From Granulicella mallensis (lineage in GTDB: Bacteria > Acidobacteriota > Terriglobia > Terriglobales > Acidobacteriaceae), in assembly GCF_014203225.1 (NCBI RefSeq), contig NZ_JACHIO010000005.1:248001-312000 (forward strand): a stretch of 64,000 nt of DNA. The letters are read 5' to 3'. Below are positions 26,424 through 35,474 of this stretch, in pieces (the first letter of the stretch is position 1; each line of letters opens with the position of its first letter). The notes beneath the pieces were generated by a model. The model saw only the letters and a program-made list of their open reading frames with translations. It had not been told where the DNA came from and made no database searches. The translations under genes and the position numbers were made by a program.

Positions 26424-27467
26424 ATGATTCTTGCAGGTGATGTTGGCGGCACAAAAGTCCATCTGGCTCTTTACAACTTCGCGGGCGGCAAGCTCGTGCC
26501 GGTTCGCGATCACAAGTTTCCCGCGACGCACTATAAGTGTCTCGACGATATCGTCGAAGAGTTTCTTGCCAGCGAAGAGACCTCCAAGAAGGAGATCGTC
26601 GCCTCGTGCTTCGGCTGCCCGGGACCTGTGCGCGATGGCCGTCTGAAGCTCACGAATCTGCCCTGGACGCTCGACACGCGCGATCTGCAGAAGTCGCTCG
26701 GCATCGAGCACATCTTCCTGATCAACGATCTCGAAGCGAACGGCTACGGCATTCCGGAGCTCGCGCCTGCCAAGGTCTTCACGCTGCACCAGGGCGACCC
26801 GGGAGCAATAGGGCATCGCGGCCTGGTATCGGCGGGCACTGGCCTGGGCGAGTGCCTGTTGATCTGGGACAGCCTGCGTCATCAGCACATTCCGCTGCCG
26901 TCCGAAGGGGGCCACTCGGACTTCGCGGCGAGGACCGACCGCGAGATTGCTCTTCTTCAATATCTCCGCCGCACACTTGCCGGACGCGTCAGCTTTGAGC
27001 GTGTTGTCTCGGGGCTTGGCATCAAGAACGTCTATTCTTTCCTGCGCGACGACCAGAAGATGGAAGAGCCGAGTTGGCTGCGCGACCGCATGGCGGCAGA
27101 AGACCCGAACGCTGTGATCGGCCAGTGCGCCGAGGATGGATCAAGCGAGATCTGCTTCGAAACCCTGCAGATCTTCACCGGGGCTTTTGGCGCGGAGGCA
27201 GGCAACGTTGCGTTGAAGGTGCTCGCAGCGGGGGGAATCTATCTTGGCGGCGGCATCGCTCCGAAGATCCTGAAGACGATGCAGAACGGCACCTTTACGC
27301 AGGGCTTTCTCGACAAGGGAAGGCTGTCGCCGCTGCTCGAAACGATTCCTGTGCGCATCATCCTCGACGACACCTGCGCTCTGCTGGGCGCGGCGGCCTA
27401 TGCCGAGGCTCGCGCGGCGGAGATCTCCGGACACTCGGAACGTGCGGCTTCATTTCATGCGTCGTAG
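26424..27467 (+). CDS. glk: Glucokinase (Glk family)
   Basis: A 347-residue protein from ATG 26424 (MILAGDVGGTKVHLALYNF); the frame can be extended 17 codons upstream but the family begins here. Signatures: the phosphate-1 loop GDVGGTK, CFGCPGPVRDGRLKLTNLPW, LINDLEANGYG with the catalytic Asp, SAGTGLGEC, and GGIAPKIL late. It is of the E. coli-like Glk type rather than ROK. It supplies glucose 6-phosphate to zwf and so completes the block functionally. Confidence 0.93.
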   Translation: MILAGDVGGTKVHLALYNFAGGKLVPVRDHKFPATHYKCLDDIVEEFLASEETSKKEIVASCFGCPGPVRDGRLKLTNLPWTLDTRDLQKSLGIEHIFLINDLEANGYGIPELAPAKVFTLHQGDPGAIGHRGLVSAGTGLGECLLIWDSLRHQHIPLPSEGGHSDFAARTDREIALLQYLRRTLAGRVSFERVVSGLGIKNVYSFLRDDQKMEEPSWLRDRMAAEDPNAVIGQCAEDGSSEICFETLQIFTGAFGAEAGNVALKVLAAGGIYLGGGIAPKILKTMQNGTFTQGFLDKGRLSPLLETIPVRIILDDTCALLGAAAYAEARAAEISGHSERAASFHAS

Positions 27468-27520
27468 CATCATGCCCCGTAGCAGTGATGGAGCCCTGCG
27501 AACTCAATTGTAAGAACGAA

Positions 27521-27650
27521 AACAAGCCCCGAAGGGGCGATATATCTCAGCCCAGGGCGTAGCCCTGGGTTACGGACCCTCACAGAGATCAAGCCCTGAA
27601 GGGGCGACCTATCGCGGTACTAATGATAGATCGGGCCTTCAGGGCTCTCT
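27521..27650. repeat. Palindromic repeat cluster (CCCTGAAGGGGCG type)
   Basis: AAGCCCCGAAGGGGCGATAT, CAGCCCAGGGCGTAGCCCTGGGTT, AAGCCCTGAAGGGGCGACCTAT and GGGCCTTCAGGGCTCT are four related small palindromes in a row between the convergent glk and methyltransferase genes. Confidence 0.65.
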
Positions 27651-27693
27651 GTTTCACTCGATTCGAATCTCAACGTACGTTGGATGACACTCC

Positions 27694-28833
27694 CTAGACC
27701 ACTTCTGTTGAGTTAGAAGCGGCTGGAACCGTCAACTCCGTGAGCCAATAGACCCCACCTGCAGCAGCGATAGCCTTTTGCGCCTCCAGGAGTCCAGCAG
27801 GTATCTGAGGTGCATTGCCGGCTTGATTCCGTGCCTGTGCCTCGGCCCGCGCCTTTTCGATCACATGGGCAGCATAGGTCGTGCCGTCGGCGCGAACTGC
27901 GTAACGCTTCATCACCTCTGGGTTGTACATCGATAGAGGCACGCCGGGATCGAATCCAAGCTCCCGAAAGAAGTCCTCTCCATTCGCACCCGGAACCCCA
28001 AAGATCCAGGGTTCTCCCCACGAGGCGGCTATTCCGACGGGCCCCTGCGAAGCCAGCTTCGTGAGCTCGATCCCGAGGCTATTGGCGTAATCAAGGACGA
28101 TCGAACTTCCCGGCGCTGAATGCGAGGCGACCAGCTGCAGCATCTCGCAGACACTCTTCTCCGGCAGGTACATACTGACGCCCTCCCAGATATAAAAGGT
28201 CTTCGCCCCTTCACGAAAGCCTCCCGCCTGGAGAGCCTTCCTGACATCATCTCTCGCGAAATCAATACTCACGTACGTCAGATTCGGTAGACCTTCGCCC
28301 AGGGTCTTTTGTATACGCTGCTTCTTGTACTCCTGGGTCGGCTTGGCATCCACCTCAATGACGTGGGCGTATTTTAATAGCTCCCGGAAACGATAGGCGC
28401 GGCTATCGAACCCGGCTCCCAAAATAACGATTTGAGTGGCGCCATCTTCGACTGCCCTCTTCAAGGCAATGTCGATAAAGCGGGTTCGCAGGATCATCAA
28501 GCTCGCCAACATGACGACCGCTGGATTCTGGCTGGCCTCTGCATAATCCTGCGTCAAGACCGTGCTGAGTGGGTGATCGCTAATGAGGGCCAACTCATCG
28601 GGCCCGATCAAAGTATCCGCAAGAAAATCTGGATTCCTTACACCAGCATCGGGGTCGCGGGAGCCAAAAGCACGAGCTGCGGCAACGAGGATAGAAGTTC
28701 GCGAGGGCAGGCCAGGGTGTGGAACTGGCTGCGTCAATTCATCCGCCATGCGGAGATGGTAATCCAGTAGTCTGAACGACCGGTAAATCAGACGTTCGAG
28801 CATAGCGTTCCGTACCGATCTTGAATCGGGCAC
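27694..28833 (-). CDS. Class I SAM-dependent methyltransferase (TIGR00027/leucine carboxyl methyltransferase-like)
   Basis: The frame is 379 residues; the likely start is the ATG at 28749 (MADELTQPVP, 351 residues), because the first 28 residues look unlike the family, though neither start has a clear ribosome site. RTRFIDIALKRAVEDGATQIVILGAGFDSRAYRF is the SAM-binding opening, followed by VIEVDAKPTQEYKK and IWEGVSMYLPEKSV, all typical of the PPM1/TIGR00027 methyltransferases common in mycobacteria and acidobacteria. The substrate is unknown. Confidence 0.85.
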   Translation of the reverse strand: MPDSRSVRNAMLERLIYRSFRLLDYHLRMADELTQPVPHPGLPSRTSILVAAARAFGSRDPDAGVRNPDFLADTLIGPDELALISDHPLSTVLTQDYAEASQNPAVVMLASLMILRTRFIDIALKRAVEDGATQIVILGAGFDSRAYRFRELLKYAHVIEVDAKPTQEYKKQRIQKTLGEGLPNLTYVSIDFARDDVRKALQAGGFREGAKTFYIWEGVSMYLPEKSVCEMLQLVASHSAPGSSIVLDYANSLGIELTKLASQGPVGIAASWGEPWIFGVPGANGEDFFRELGFDPGVPLSMYNPEVMKRYAVRADGTTYAAHVIEKARAEAQARNQAGNAPQIPAGLLEAQKAIAAAGGVYWLTELTVPAASNSTEVV

Positions 28834-28946
28834 CCTCCAGGGCTTGCCCCGGTCGATCCCATAAAACCGCTTGACTGCACGAAAGACAGAGCCAAAGACT
28901 CCCTCTACGTGCTATCTTGCATTTGCCCGACTGATGGAGTGGTTCG

Positions 28947-30116
28947 ATGAATCGTCGCAATACCGTAGTTCTTTTCGGCAGCCTGATGCTGGCCTTTGCC
29001 CTCGTCTCCGGAACCAACGCGCAGGCCCCTGCGAAGCATGACGCCGGAGCCGTCGAGCGTGAAGCCGCCGGCAGTATTCCCTCTGACCCTGGACCGCTGG
29101 CCACTGATCTCTCGCCGAAGCTCGACTCCAGGGACATACGGAAAGCCATGCGCAAGGTGGCCGACTGGCAGCTCCTCGCGGCCGAATCGAAGTTCAACCA
29201 GCAGTGGACCTTCGCCACACTGTACGACGGCCTGCTGGCAGCATCCGAGACCACGGGCGATCCCAAATACCGTGATGCCGTAGCCCATGTGGCGGCGGAT
29301 AAATTTCAATGGACGCTGGTGCAGTCGCGCTTCCCGCACGCGGATGATGAGGCAATCGGCAAGAGCTATCTGGCGCTCTATGAGCGTGCGCCCGAACCTG
29401 TGAAGATCGCCGACGTGCGCGCCACGATGGACCGCCTGGTGGCCCGTCCTGACGATCCGAAGAAGAACGTCTGGTGGTGGTGCGACGCCCTCTACATGGC
29501 GCCTCCGGTACTGACGGAGCTGTCACGCATCACGGGCGATCGCCGCTATCTCGATTACATGGACCACGAGTGGTGGGTGACTTCGGCGGAGCTCTACGAC
29601 CCGCAGCAGCATCTGTTCACGCGTGACGCTACCTTTCTGAAGAAGACCGAGGCTAACGGGCAGAAGCTCTTCTGGGCGCGCGGCAACGGCTGGGTGCTCG
29701 GCGCGCTGGTGCGTGTGCTCACGACGATGCCCAAGGATTATCCGTCGCGTCCGAAGTACGAGCAGCAGTTCCGCGAGATCGCCGACCGTGTCGCCGGGCT
29801 GCAGCAGCCCGATGGCTTGTGGCGGACGGGGCTGCTCGACCAGGAGTCTTACAAGGAGCCTGAGGTTTCAGGTACAGCGTTCTACACCTACGCCATGGCC
29901 TGGGGCATCAACACCGGACGTCTGCCGCGAGCGAAGTTTCTGCCGGCAGTAACGAAGGCCTGGGCCGGAATGCTGACGCATGTGTACGCCGACGGCAGGC
30001 TGGGCTCGATCCAGCCCATCGGTGCCGCTCCGGATGCCGTGGGTGTCTCCAGCAGCTACGTATACGGTGTGGGGGGATTCCTGCTGGCAGGCTCGGAACT
30101 CGCTCGAATGAAGTAA
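28947..30116 (+). CDS. Secreted glycoside hydrolase family 88/105 (unsaturated glucuronyl/rhamnogalacturonyl hydrolase-like)
   Basis: A 389-residue protein with a signal peptide (about residues 1-26, cleavage after TNAQA). The (alpha/alpha)6 barrel shows DDEAIGKSYLALYE, VWWWCDALYMAPPVLTEL with a catalytic-type Asp, WARGNGWVLGALVRVL and GTAFYTYAMAWGIN. The family removes 4,5-unsaturated uronic acids from products of pectin lyases. It stands alone just before the accessory island. Confidence 0.9.
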   Translation: MNRRNTVVLFGSLMLAFALVSGTNAQAPAKHDAGAVEREAAGSIPSDPGPLATDLSPKLDSRDIRKAMRKVADWQLLAAESKFNQQWTFATLYDGLLAASETTGDPKYRDAVAHVAADKFQWTLVQSRFPHADDEAIGKSYLALYERAPEPVKIADVRATMDRLVARPDDPKKNVWWWCDALYMAPPVLTELSRITGDRRYLDYMDHEWWVTSAELYDPQQHLFTRDATFLKKTEANGQKLFWARGNGWVLGALVRVLTTMPKDYPSRPKYEQQFREIADRVAGLQQPDGLWRTGLLDQESYKEPEVSGTAFYTYAMAWGINTGRLPRAKFLPAVTKAWAGMLTHVYADGRLGSIQPIGAAPDAVGVSSSYVYGVGGFLLAGSELARMK

Positions 30117-30251
30117 GCCTTGTAGGTCAGGGGACGCAGGGAAACCGCCCGCAGCCGTTGCGTATGATGGCAGGCAGGATGGCGAGAGAGATCGGCTGAT
30201 GGCGTATCGTGAATCGGTATTCTCCACTCCCAGGCAGGGAAGGGATCGTCG

Positions 30252-30815
30252 ATGCGTCGTCTAATTCCGGCAACGTTGATCACGCTGTTCGTGCTTGGCA
30301 TGTTCTACCCCTTTATCTCTGGATATGTCCACACGCGCTTCGGCAAGCAGGAAGAGAGATCCGCGCTGATTGGGCAGTGGGTTGGCCTCGTCCAACTGCA
30401 GCCACTCGAAGGGCGGCATCAGCCGCCGTCCGAGGAACATGGCGCAGCGATCATGGCGATCACATTCAAACCGGCAATGCTGTCCTATCTTTCCAAGCTG
30501 CAAGGTACAGCCGAGATGACCGACTACGAGTATCACGTGAAGGGGATGGAGACTTCAGGGTTTATGACTCCCTTCAACCCACAGGAAGGGCACTTCTCTG
30601 TTCGCACAGAAGGCACAAAAGGCGACGCCGCCCTGACCGGCACCCTGGAAGGCAGGTTCAACAAAGACACGCTCACCATTACGTCGTTCAGGACTCCGCA
30701 GTTCTACATCACGGGCATTTTACGGCGCGGTGATAACACTTCCTATCAACAACGCGTCAACGAGATGAAAGACATGCCGACTACTCCAGCGCAAGGGGAC
30801 ACGCATGCCCGATAG
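30252..30815 (+). CDS. Membrane-anchored GxWxG family protein, copy 1
   Basis: No known family is recognised. The 187-residue protein has a basic tip, a membrane segment (about residues 5-25), a short charged linker, then GQWVG at 41-45, a probable all-beta domain with several G-x-L/V strands, and ITGILRRG at 153-160 followed by a polar tail. The N-in/C-out topology would place the domain in the periplasm. The G-x-W motif at the first strand recalls calycin/lipocalin barrels (inference). GGAAGGG precedes the ATG. Copy 2, directly downstream, is a near duplicate including about 80 bases of leader. Confidence 0.7.
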   Translation: MRRLIPATLITLFVLGMFYPFISGYVHTRFGKQEERSALIGQWVGLVQLQPLEGRHQPPSEEHGAAIMAITFKPAMLSYLSKLQGTAEMTDYEYHVKGMETSGFMTPFNPQEGHFSVRTEGTKGDAALTGTLEGRFNKDTLTITSFRTPQFYITGILRRGDNTSYQQRVNEMKDMPTTPAQGDTHAR

Positions 30816-30977
30816 GTCCGTAGTGCCATCGACAGCAATCCCGCCGTTTCAGGCGAAGGCTGACATCAGCGCAGCGGATGAGACCACTAGCATGATTGCA
30901 GGCATGATGGAGAGAGCACGGCTGATGGCGTATCGTGAAGCGGTGTTCTCCACTCCCAGGCAGGGAAGGATTCATCG

Positions 30978-31541
30978 ATGCGTCGTCTAATTCCGGCAAC
31001 GTTGATCACGCTGTTCGTGCTTGGCATGTTCTATCCGTTTCTCTCTGGATACATGCACGCACGCTTCGGCAAGCAGGAAGAGCGATCCGCGTTGATCGGG
31101 CAGTGGGTTGGGATCGTCCAACTCCAGCCGCTAGAGGGCAAGCACCAACCTCCGTCCTATGAGCATGGTTCTGGCATCATCACGCTTACCTTTAAGCCGG
31201 CTGTATTTTCTTATTTGTCGAAATTGCAGGCAAGAGGAGAAATCACCGATCTGGAAGGGCATGTGAAGGGAGTGGAGACGGAAAACTTCATGACTCCGTT
31301 CGACCCGCATCAGGGTTCCTTCAGTGTTCGAACCAAGGGATTGAACCAGGACGATGCTCTTACGGGAACTTTGGAATGTCGATTCGATGGTGGTGTACTT
31401 ACGATCAGGGGATTTGAAACTCCCGAGATGTACATCACCGGTGTACTCAAGCCGGGCACGACTCAGGATTATCGTGAGCAGATCAAAGACCTGAATGACG
31501 CGCCATCAACGCCGGACACAGGCGAATCCAAAGAGAAATAG
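30978..31541 (+). CDS. Membrane-anchored GxWxG family protein, copy 2
   Basis: 187 residues, the same length as copy 1, with an almost identical first 50 residues (membrane segment 5-25, GQWVG at 41-45) but a clearly diverged domain after residue 60 and the tail YITGVLKPGTTQDYREQ. The leader CTGATGGCGTATCGTGAA and CTCCACTCCCAGGCAGGGAA is shared with copy 1, so the duplication unit is about 730 bases. Diversity is concentrated in the exported domain. Function unknown. Confidence 0.7.
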   Translation: MRRLIPATLITLFVLGMFYPFLSGYMHARFGKQEERSALIGQWVGIVQLQPLEGKHQPPSYEHGSGIITLTFKPAVFSYLSKLQARGEITDLEGHVKGVETENFMTPFDPHQGSFSVRTKGLNQDDALTGTLECRFDGGVLTIRGFETPEMYITGVLKPGTTQDYREQIKDLNDAPSTPDTGESKEK

Positions 31542-31719
31542 AGGGGTAAAGGGGCTCAGGTGCGATCCTGACAAATACGATCCCCGGCGAATCCCTGCCC
31601 AGTCAGGGAACGCCTAAGCATCCCTTGAGCCCGGTTCGACATCTTTCTAACTCAAGTAGAATAAGCTCGACTGATTGGCTATCAGGTCTTGCCCCTTCAG
31701 AGCAGTTAAGAGGACACGG

Positions 31720-33279
31720 ATGGCGCTTCCGCAGATACAGATAGGCGATGGAATGCTTGGGGCTGCTCTTCTGGCCTCCGTCGAAGTAGTTCAGGAGCTG
31801 AACCAGCACTGGTGGTGCACCATTGTCTGTCGCAATACCGAAGACCAGCGCATCCCTGTAGAAGATCTGCTGGGCAAGCCGGTCGAGGTCAAGACGACCG
31901 ATAGCCAGGGAGTGGAGCAGATTCATTTCTCGGGCTCCGTCCATGACGTGGAGCTGGACTATGAGGTTTGGGGCAGCTACACGGCTACGTTAATCGCCGT
32001 GAGCGACAGCTTCGGCCTGGACGTGACGGCGCACAAGCAGTACTACTCGGAGCAGACGCTCTCCTCCATCGCTGGCACGATTGGGTCGCGGCACAACCTC
32101 AGCATTGCGGTTCAGGCCTCTGACAGCAAGGCGTTGAACTACGTCCAGTACGGTGAGTCGGACTGGAGTTTTCTAAATCGCCTCGTCGACGACCACGACG
32201 CCTGGATGCGTCCGAGCCAAACGGGAGTGGAAGTCTTCAACAGCTTCCAGACGGGCAGCACCGTTCAGTGGCGGGGTGAAGGCGATCTGGTCGGCTTCCG
32301 TCTGCGCGGCCGTCGGGTCAATCCCAGCTTCTCGGGCTCGCACTACGATCACCATGCCATGCAGTCGAACACGTTTGAGAAGTTGTCGAAGCCGCCGCAG
32401 TTCTATTCCGCCGCCGAGCAGCTTACGAGCGCGGTACAGGCGGCCTCGGCGCAGCTGCCGCCGGGCTTCGAGCCGCAGCGCGCTCGTGCGATGACGCTCG
32501 ACAACTACTCAGACCAGTTGCAGTCCGAGAGCGAACGCAGCATGGGCAGCGCGGTAACGGGCACCGGCTCCTCGCGTAACCAGTCCCTGATGGCCGGCAA
32601 CACGCTGACGGTAGAAGGAATGCTCGACGCCAAGGGTACCTATGGGTTGGTGCGTGTGGTCCATCAATGGACTCCGCAGGGCTACCTGAATAGCTTCGTC
32701 TGCACCCCATGGAAGAACTACCGCAACCCGAACCCCCCAGAGGCGCGGACGTGGAACGGCATCGTCTCGGCTTGTGTTACGGGCCACGATGACCCCAAGA
32801 AGATGGGCCGCGTACAGGTGAAGTTCTTCTGGCAAGAGGATGGCTCGACCCATTGGGCAAGAGCCACCAGTCCCCACGCGGGACCGGATCGCGGCTTCAT
32901 GTTCATGCCCGAGGTCGGTGACGAAGTAGCGGTGGCGTTTGAAGACGGCGACCCCGAGCGGCCGGTTATCATTGGTTCGCTCTGGAACGGTGTGAACCAA
33001 GCACCGCGGCAAGAACTGTTCGGTGCGGCCATTCCAGACAATAACGTCAAGCGCCTCATTACCAAAACCGGCAATCGCATCCAGATCGGCGACAACGCTG
33101 GAAAGGAATCGATCGTAGTTGCCACCCCGAAATCAACACGTCTTACCCTGACGGAGCATTCTTCTTCGACCGGCGGTCGCAGCCTGATCATGCTGGAATC
33201 GGACGGCGACATCGTTCTATCCACGCCTACCGGACGCGTCCATATCCGGTCGAAATTCTTCTCTCGCGAGATTGGCTAA
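31720..33279 (+). CDS. vgrG: VgrG/phage baseplate spike-like protein (orphan)
   Basis: A 519-residue protein starting at ATG 31720 (MALPQIQIGDG), after AAGAGGA; the frame is open further upstream. Residues 1-340 match the gp27-like part (VEVVQELNQHWWCTIVCR, NYVQYGESDWSFLNRLVDDHDAWM). Residues about 345-440 are the gp5 OB fold (GRVQVKFFWQEDG, SPHAGPDRGFMFMPEVGDEVAVAFEDGDPERPVIIGSLWNG). Only a short tail follows, so the long beta-helix of many VgrG proteins is absent. VgrG trimers form the tip of type VI or related contractile systems. No other core gene of such a system is in the window. Confidence 0.88.
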   Translation: MALPQIQIGDGMLGAALLASVEVVQELNQHWWCTIVCRNTEDQRIPVEDLLGKPVEVKTTDSQGVEQIHFSGSVHDVELDYEVWGSYTATLIAVSDSFGLDVTAHKQYYSEQTLSSIAGTIGSRHNLSIAVQASDSKALNYVQYGESDWSFLNRLVDDHDAWMRPSQTGVEVFNSFQTGSTVQWRGEGDLVGFRLRGRRVNPSFSGSHYDHHAMQSNTFEKLSKPPQFYSAAEQLTSAVQAASAQLPPGFEPQRARAMTLDNYSDQLQSESERSMGSAVTGTGSSRNQSLMAGNTLTVEGMLDAKGTYGLVRVVHQWTPQGYLNSFVCTPWKNYRNPNPPEARTWNGIVSACVTGHDDPKKMGRVQVKFFWQEDGSTHWARATSPHAGPDRGFMFMPEVGDEVAVAFEDGDPERPVIIGSLWNGVNQAPRQELFGAAIPDNNVKRLITKTGNRIQIGDNAGKESIVVATPKSTRLTLTEHSSSTGGRSLIMLESDGDIVLSTPTGRVHIRSKFFSREIG

Positions 33280-33308
33280 GCAGCCCAACACAAGGAAATA
33301 GCATCGCT

Positions 33309-33878
33309 ATGGATCAACAAGTCACCCCAAACATCAGGCAGAGTAGGTTGGCAAACTCGAAGTCTTCAGGAGGCCTCGTGGGACTCTTTCTTTTCGGCCT
33401 TTTCATCGTCTTGGCCATTGCTGGCCCGCTGGTGTACAGCAAAATTATGCACGCTGTGACCAACTCCCCTGATCGTTCCTCATTGATTGTGGGCACCTGG
33501 GTGGGACGGGCCATTTCGTCGCAAGATTCCCCGGGAGCATGGGACATGCCCGCTGAAGGAACAGGGAACTGGGCTGTCATGGTACAGAGTAGCCGTGGCC
33601 TGATGACTACGTTGGACCAAGTCAATGGCACGGTGACCGTATGTTCAGACCAGGGCATTCGGTCAACGGCGAAATTTGATCACGGTCTCTTGGAAAACGG
33701 AATCGCCGGTCTGGACGTGTACCAGCATCCGCCGAGCGCCTTTCCCATTCGCATCGACTCAGCCAACATCTCCCCACGAGATGGCAAGCTGTTTTTCAGC
33801 GGAGCGCTTGCTCATGCGGAACTTCGTGGCATTCTTCACCGCGCGGATGCCGCCGACTTCGCCCAGCTTTGCAAGTAA
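33309..33878 (+). CDS. Membrane-anchored GxWxG family protein, copy 3
   Basis: 189 residues; a longer hydrophilic head, membrane segment at about 21-43, GTWVG at 62-66, and the end LRGILHRADAADFAQLC. The central domain shares only the pattern of Gly and hydrophobic residues with copies 1 and 2, including a GTVTVCSDQG strand also seen in copies 7 and 8 as VEVCDATG and VTMCGRDG. AAGGAAA precedes ATG 33309, 30 bases after vgrG. Function unknown. Confidence 0.65.
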   Translation: MDQQVTPNIRQSRLANSKSSGGLVGLFLFGLFIVLAIAGPLVYSKIMHAVTNSPDRSSLIVGTWVGRAISSQDSPGAWDMPAEGTGNWAVMVQSSRGLMTTLDQVNGTVTVCSDQGIRSTAKFDHGLLENGIAGLDVYQHPPSAFPIRIDSANISPRDGKLFFSGALAHAELRGILHRADAADFAQLCK

Positions 33879-33915
33879 AGGCATACCTTACAACCTATAC
33901 CGGAGAAATTTGACG

Positions 33916-34566
33916 ATGGGACCTTTTCAGGGAGTCGAGATTACCACCACCAAAGTTCATATGGGCAGCAAGGATCTCGTGACAATCAGCATGGGCTCCA
34001 TGCAGCCGGAAAACATTAGTGGACCGAATGCTTTACTCGGCGTACCCGCTGGCAACGATCAAAAGGCGATTCGTGGCAACTACACCGAGCTCGTGGACGG
34101 CCTACGCGATACCTCCATCAGTAAGACCGACAAGCTGCATGTGGTGTTAACTCGCACCACCGACCTTGATCTTGATCACAAGCTCACCGTCACGGGAACT
34201 GAAACCACCGAAATTCACACGGATCGAAAGCTGCATGTTTTCGGGCATGACATCGAAGACTATGCTGTTCATCGTGAGGTTACGGAGCCTTTCCAATATG
34301 AATACAAAGGCTTCGACGGAGCGCTGAAGGTCATCAGCATGGATACTATTGGGCTCGATCTCGCCTTCAAGACCACACAGGTTGAAGCGGTCGGCGTTGC
34401 CACTGGTGGGGCTTTGATCGAACTCGAACAAGAAGCTATTCATCACCGGGTGGAAGCCATGCGCTCCCACGTCGCAGGTTTTGTCGATGGCTTCTGCGGG
34501 TTTGCCGTCAAGGTAGAAACTGAAGTCAACGCCTCAGCCACTATGAGTTCGGACCACCTGGGATGA
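33916..34566 (+). CDS. VgrG-associated spike-like protein
   Basis: 216 residues from ATG 33916 (MGPFQGVEITTTKVHMG); the frame is open upstream but overlaps copy 3. The centre is a run of short strands rich in T-x-T and D-x-K turns (LTRTTDLDLDHKLTVTGTETTEIHTDRKLHVFG), the type of sequence found in the C-terminal beta-helix of VgrG needles. Since this VgrG lacks that helix, the protein may supply it in trans or form an accessory tip. It overlaps the next gene by ATGA, so the three genes 33916-36199 are translationally coupled. No named family is recognised. Confidence 0.6.
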   Translation: MGPFQGVEITTTKVHMGSKDLVTISMGSMQPENISGPNALLGVPAGNDQKAIRGNYTELVDGLRDTSISKTDKLHVVLTRTTDLDLDHKLTVTGTETTEIHTDRKLHVFGHDIEDYAVHREVTEPFQYEYKGFDGALKVISMDTIGLDLAFKTTQVEAVGVATGGALIELEQEAIHHRVEAMRSHVAGFVDGFCGFAVKVETEVNASATMSSDHLG

Positions 34567-35474
34567 GCGGCCAGGAAGCTTTCGAACGCCGACGTCGTCT
34601 GTCCGCCTCACCCTCCATGCTGCTGCCCTGGGTACGCGCCGAGCAGTCCCAAAACTTTTTCCTCTACTGGCTGCCTGTTTCCGGCTTTCCCGTGGTGCAC
34701 AATGAACGCGTCTGGCTGCAAGACTTCTATCTCCGCCTCGCGGCACAAATAGAGAATAAGGCCGATCTGCGTTCGGAGGTCTTTGTTCAGCTCAAGATGT
34801 TTACCAACAGGCGCTCTGAGGTACTCCAGCGGTATAGGGAAAAGTACCCTGTTATGCTCGGCCTGTCCCGCGCGCCCGATGCCCCGACCCCGCCTATGCC
34901 GACGGCAGAAGATGCCAAACGGCTTGCCCTCGACGGCAAGGAAATTCGCATTGAAGACTCGGTCGCTGATTACTGCTATTGGCTGGAAGGCGGAACGTTT
35001 CCCACCCACGTCGAAACCTTTCTCGGCAATGGCGGCTTCCTGACGCTCTTTCTTCTGCCTGATCCCAAGCCGAAACCCGCGCCGCTTCCCCTTACGCCGA
35101 AGTTGCGCGCCGCCCTGCCCGGACCGCCCGGCATGGATCTCGACGCAATGCTGCAGTCCGCCGCACGCAAGCAGGAAAGCTTCCTCGCTCAATCCAAGCG
35201 CCTCTTTGGCCGCGGGCTGGAAGAACAGCCGGAGTACATCGGCCTGCAGTACATCGTGCCACTCCTGAAGACCTCGGACTTTCTCAACGCCTCACCCGAG
35301 CTGCTCGAAGACTGGTTTTCGTTCTTTGGCCTCTATCTCAACGAAAGCCCTGCTGATGGAGGAGTCATCATGAGCTTCCAGCGCGATCTCGAACCGCTGC
35401 TGGTCGAAGTCCTGACCACCATGCGTGAAGAAGGAAAACAGTATCCAGCCTCTCGCAAAGGATTCCAGATATGA
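34563..35474 (+). CDS. Uncharacterised protein with shared C-terminal module, long form
   Basis: 303 residues, no signal or membrane segment. It starts at the ATGA overlap with the spike-like gene. A Pro-rich hinge (about residues 160-185, PKPKPAPLPLTPK) divides an N-terminal domain from the C-terminal one. The last 75 residues hold IVPLLKTSDFLNASPELLEDW and then GLYLNESPADGG, which recur in the next gene. No known fold is recognised. Its position suggests a VgrG-dependent effector, adaptor or its immunity partner; the sequence alone cannot choose. Confidence 0.6.
   Translation: MSGQEAFERRRRLSASPSMLLPWVRAEQSQNFFLYWLPVSGFPVVHNERVWLQDFYLRLAAQIENKADLRSEVFVQLKMFTNRRSEVLQRYREKYPVMLGLSRAPDAPTPPMPTAEDAKRLALDGKEIRIEDSVADYCYWLEGGTFPTHVETFLGNGGFLTLFLLPDPKPKPAPLPLTPKLRAALPGPPGMDLDAMLQSAARKQESFLAQSKRLFGRGLEEQPEYIGLQYIVPLLKTSDFLNASPELLEDWFSFFGLYLNESPADGGVIMSFQRDLEPLLVEVLTTMREEGKQYPASRKGFQI

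Noticed and set aside
26424..27467. ROK-family kinase or repressor
   Set aside because: Length, LINDLEANGYG and CFGCPGPV favour the Glk family; no ROK Cys-rich zinc motif is present.
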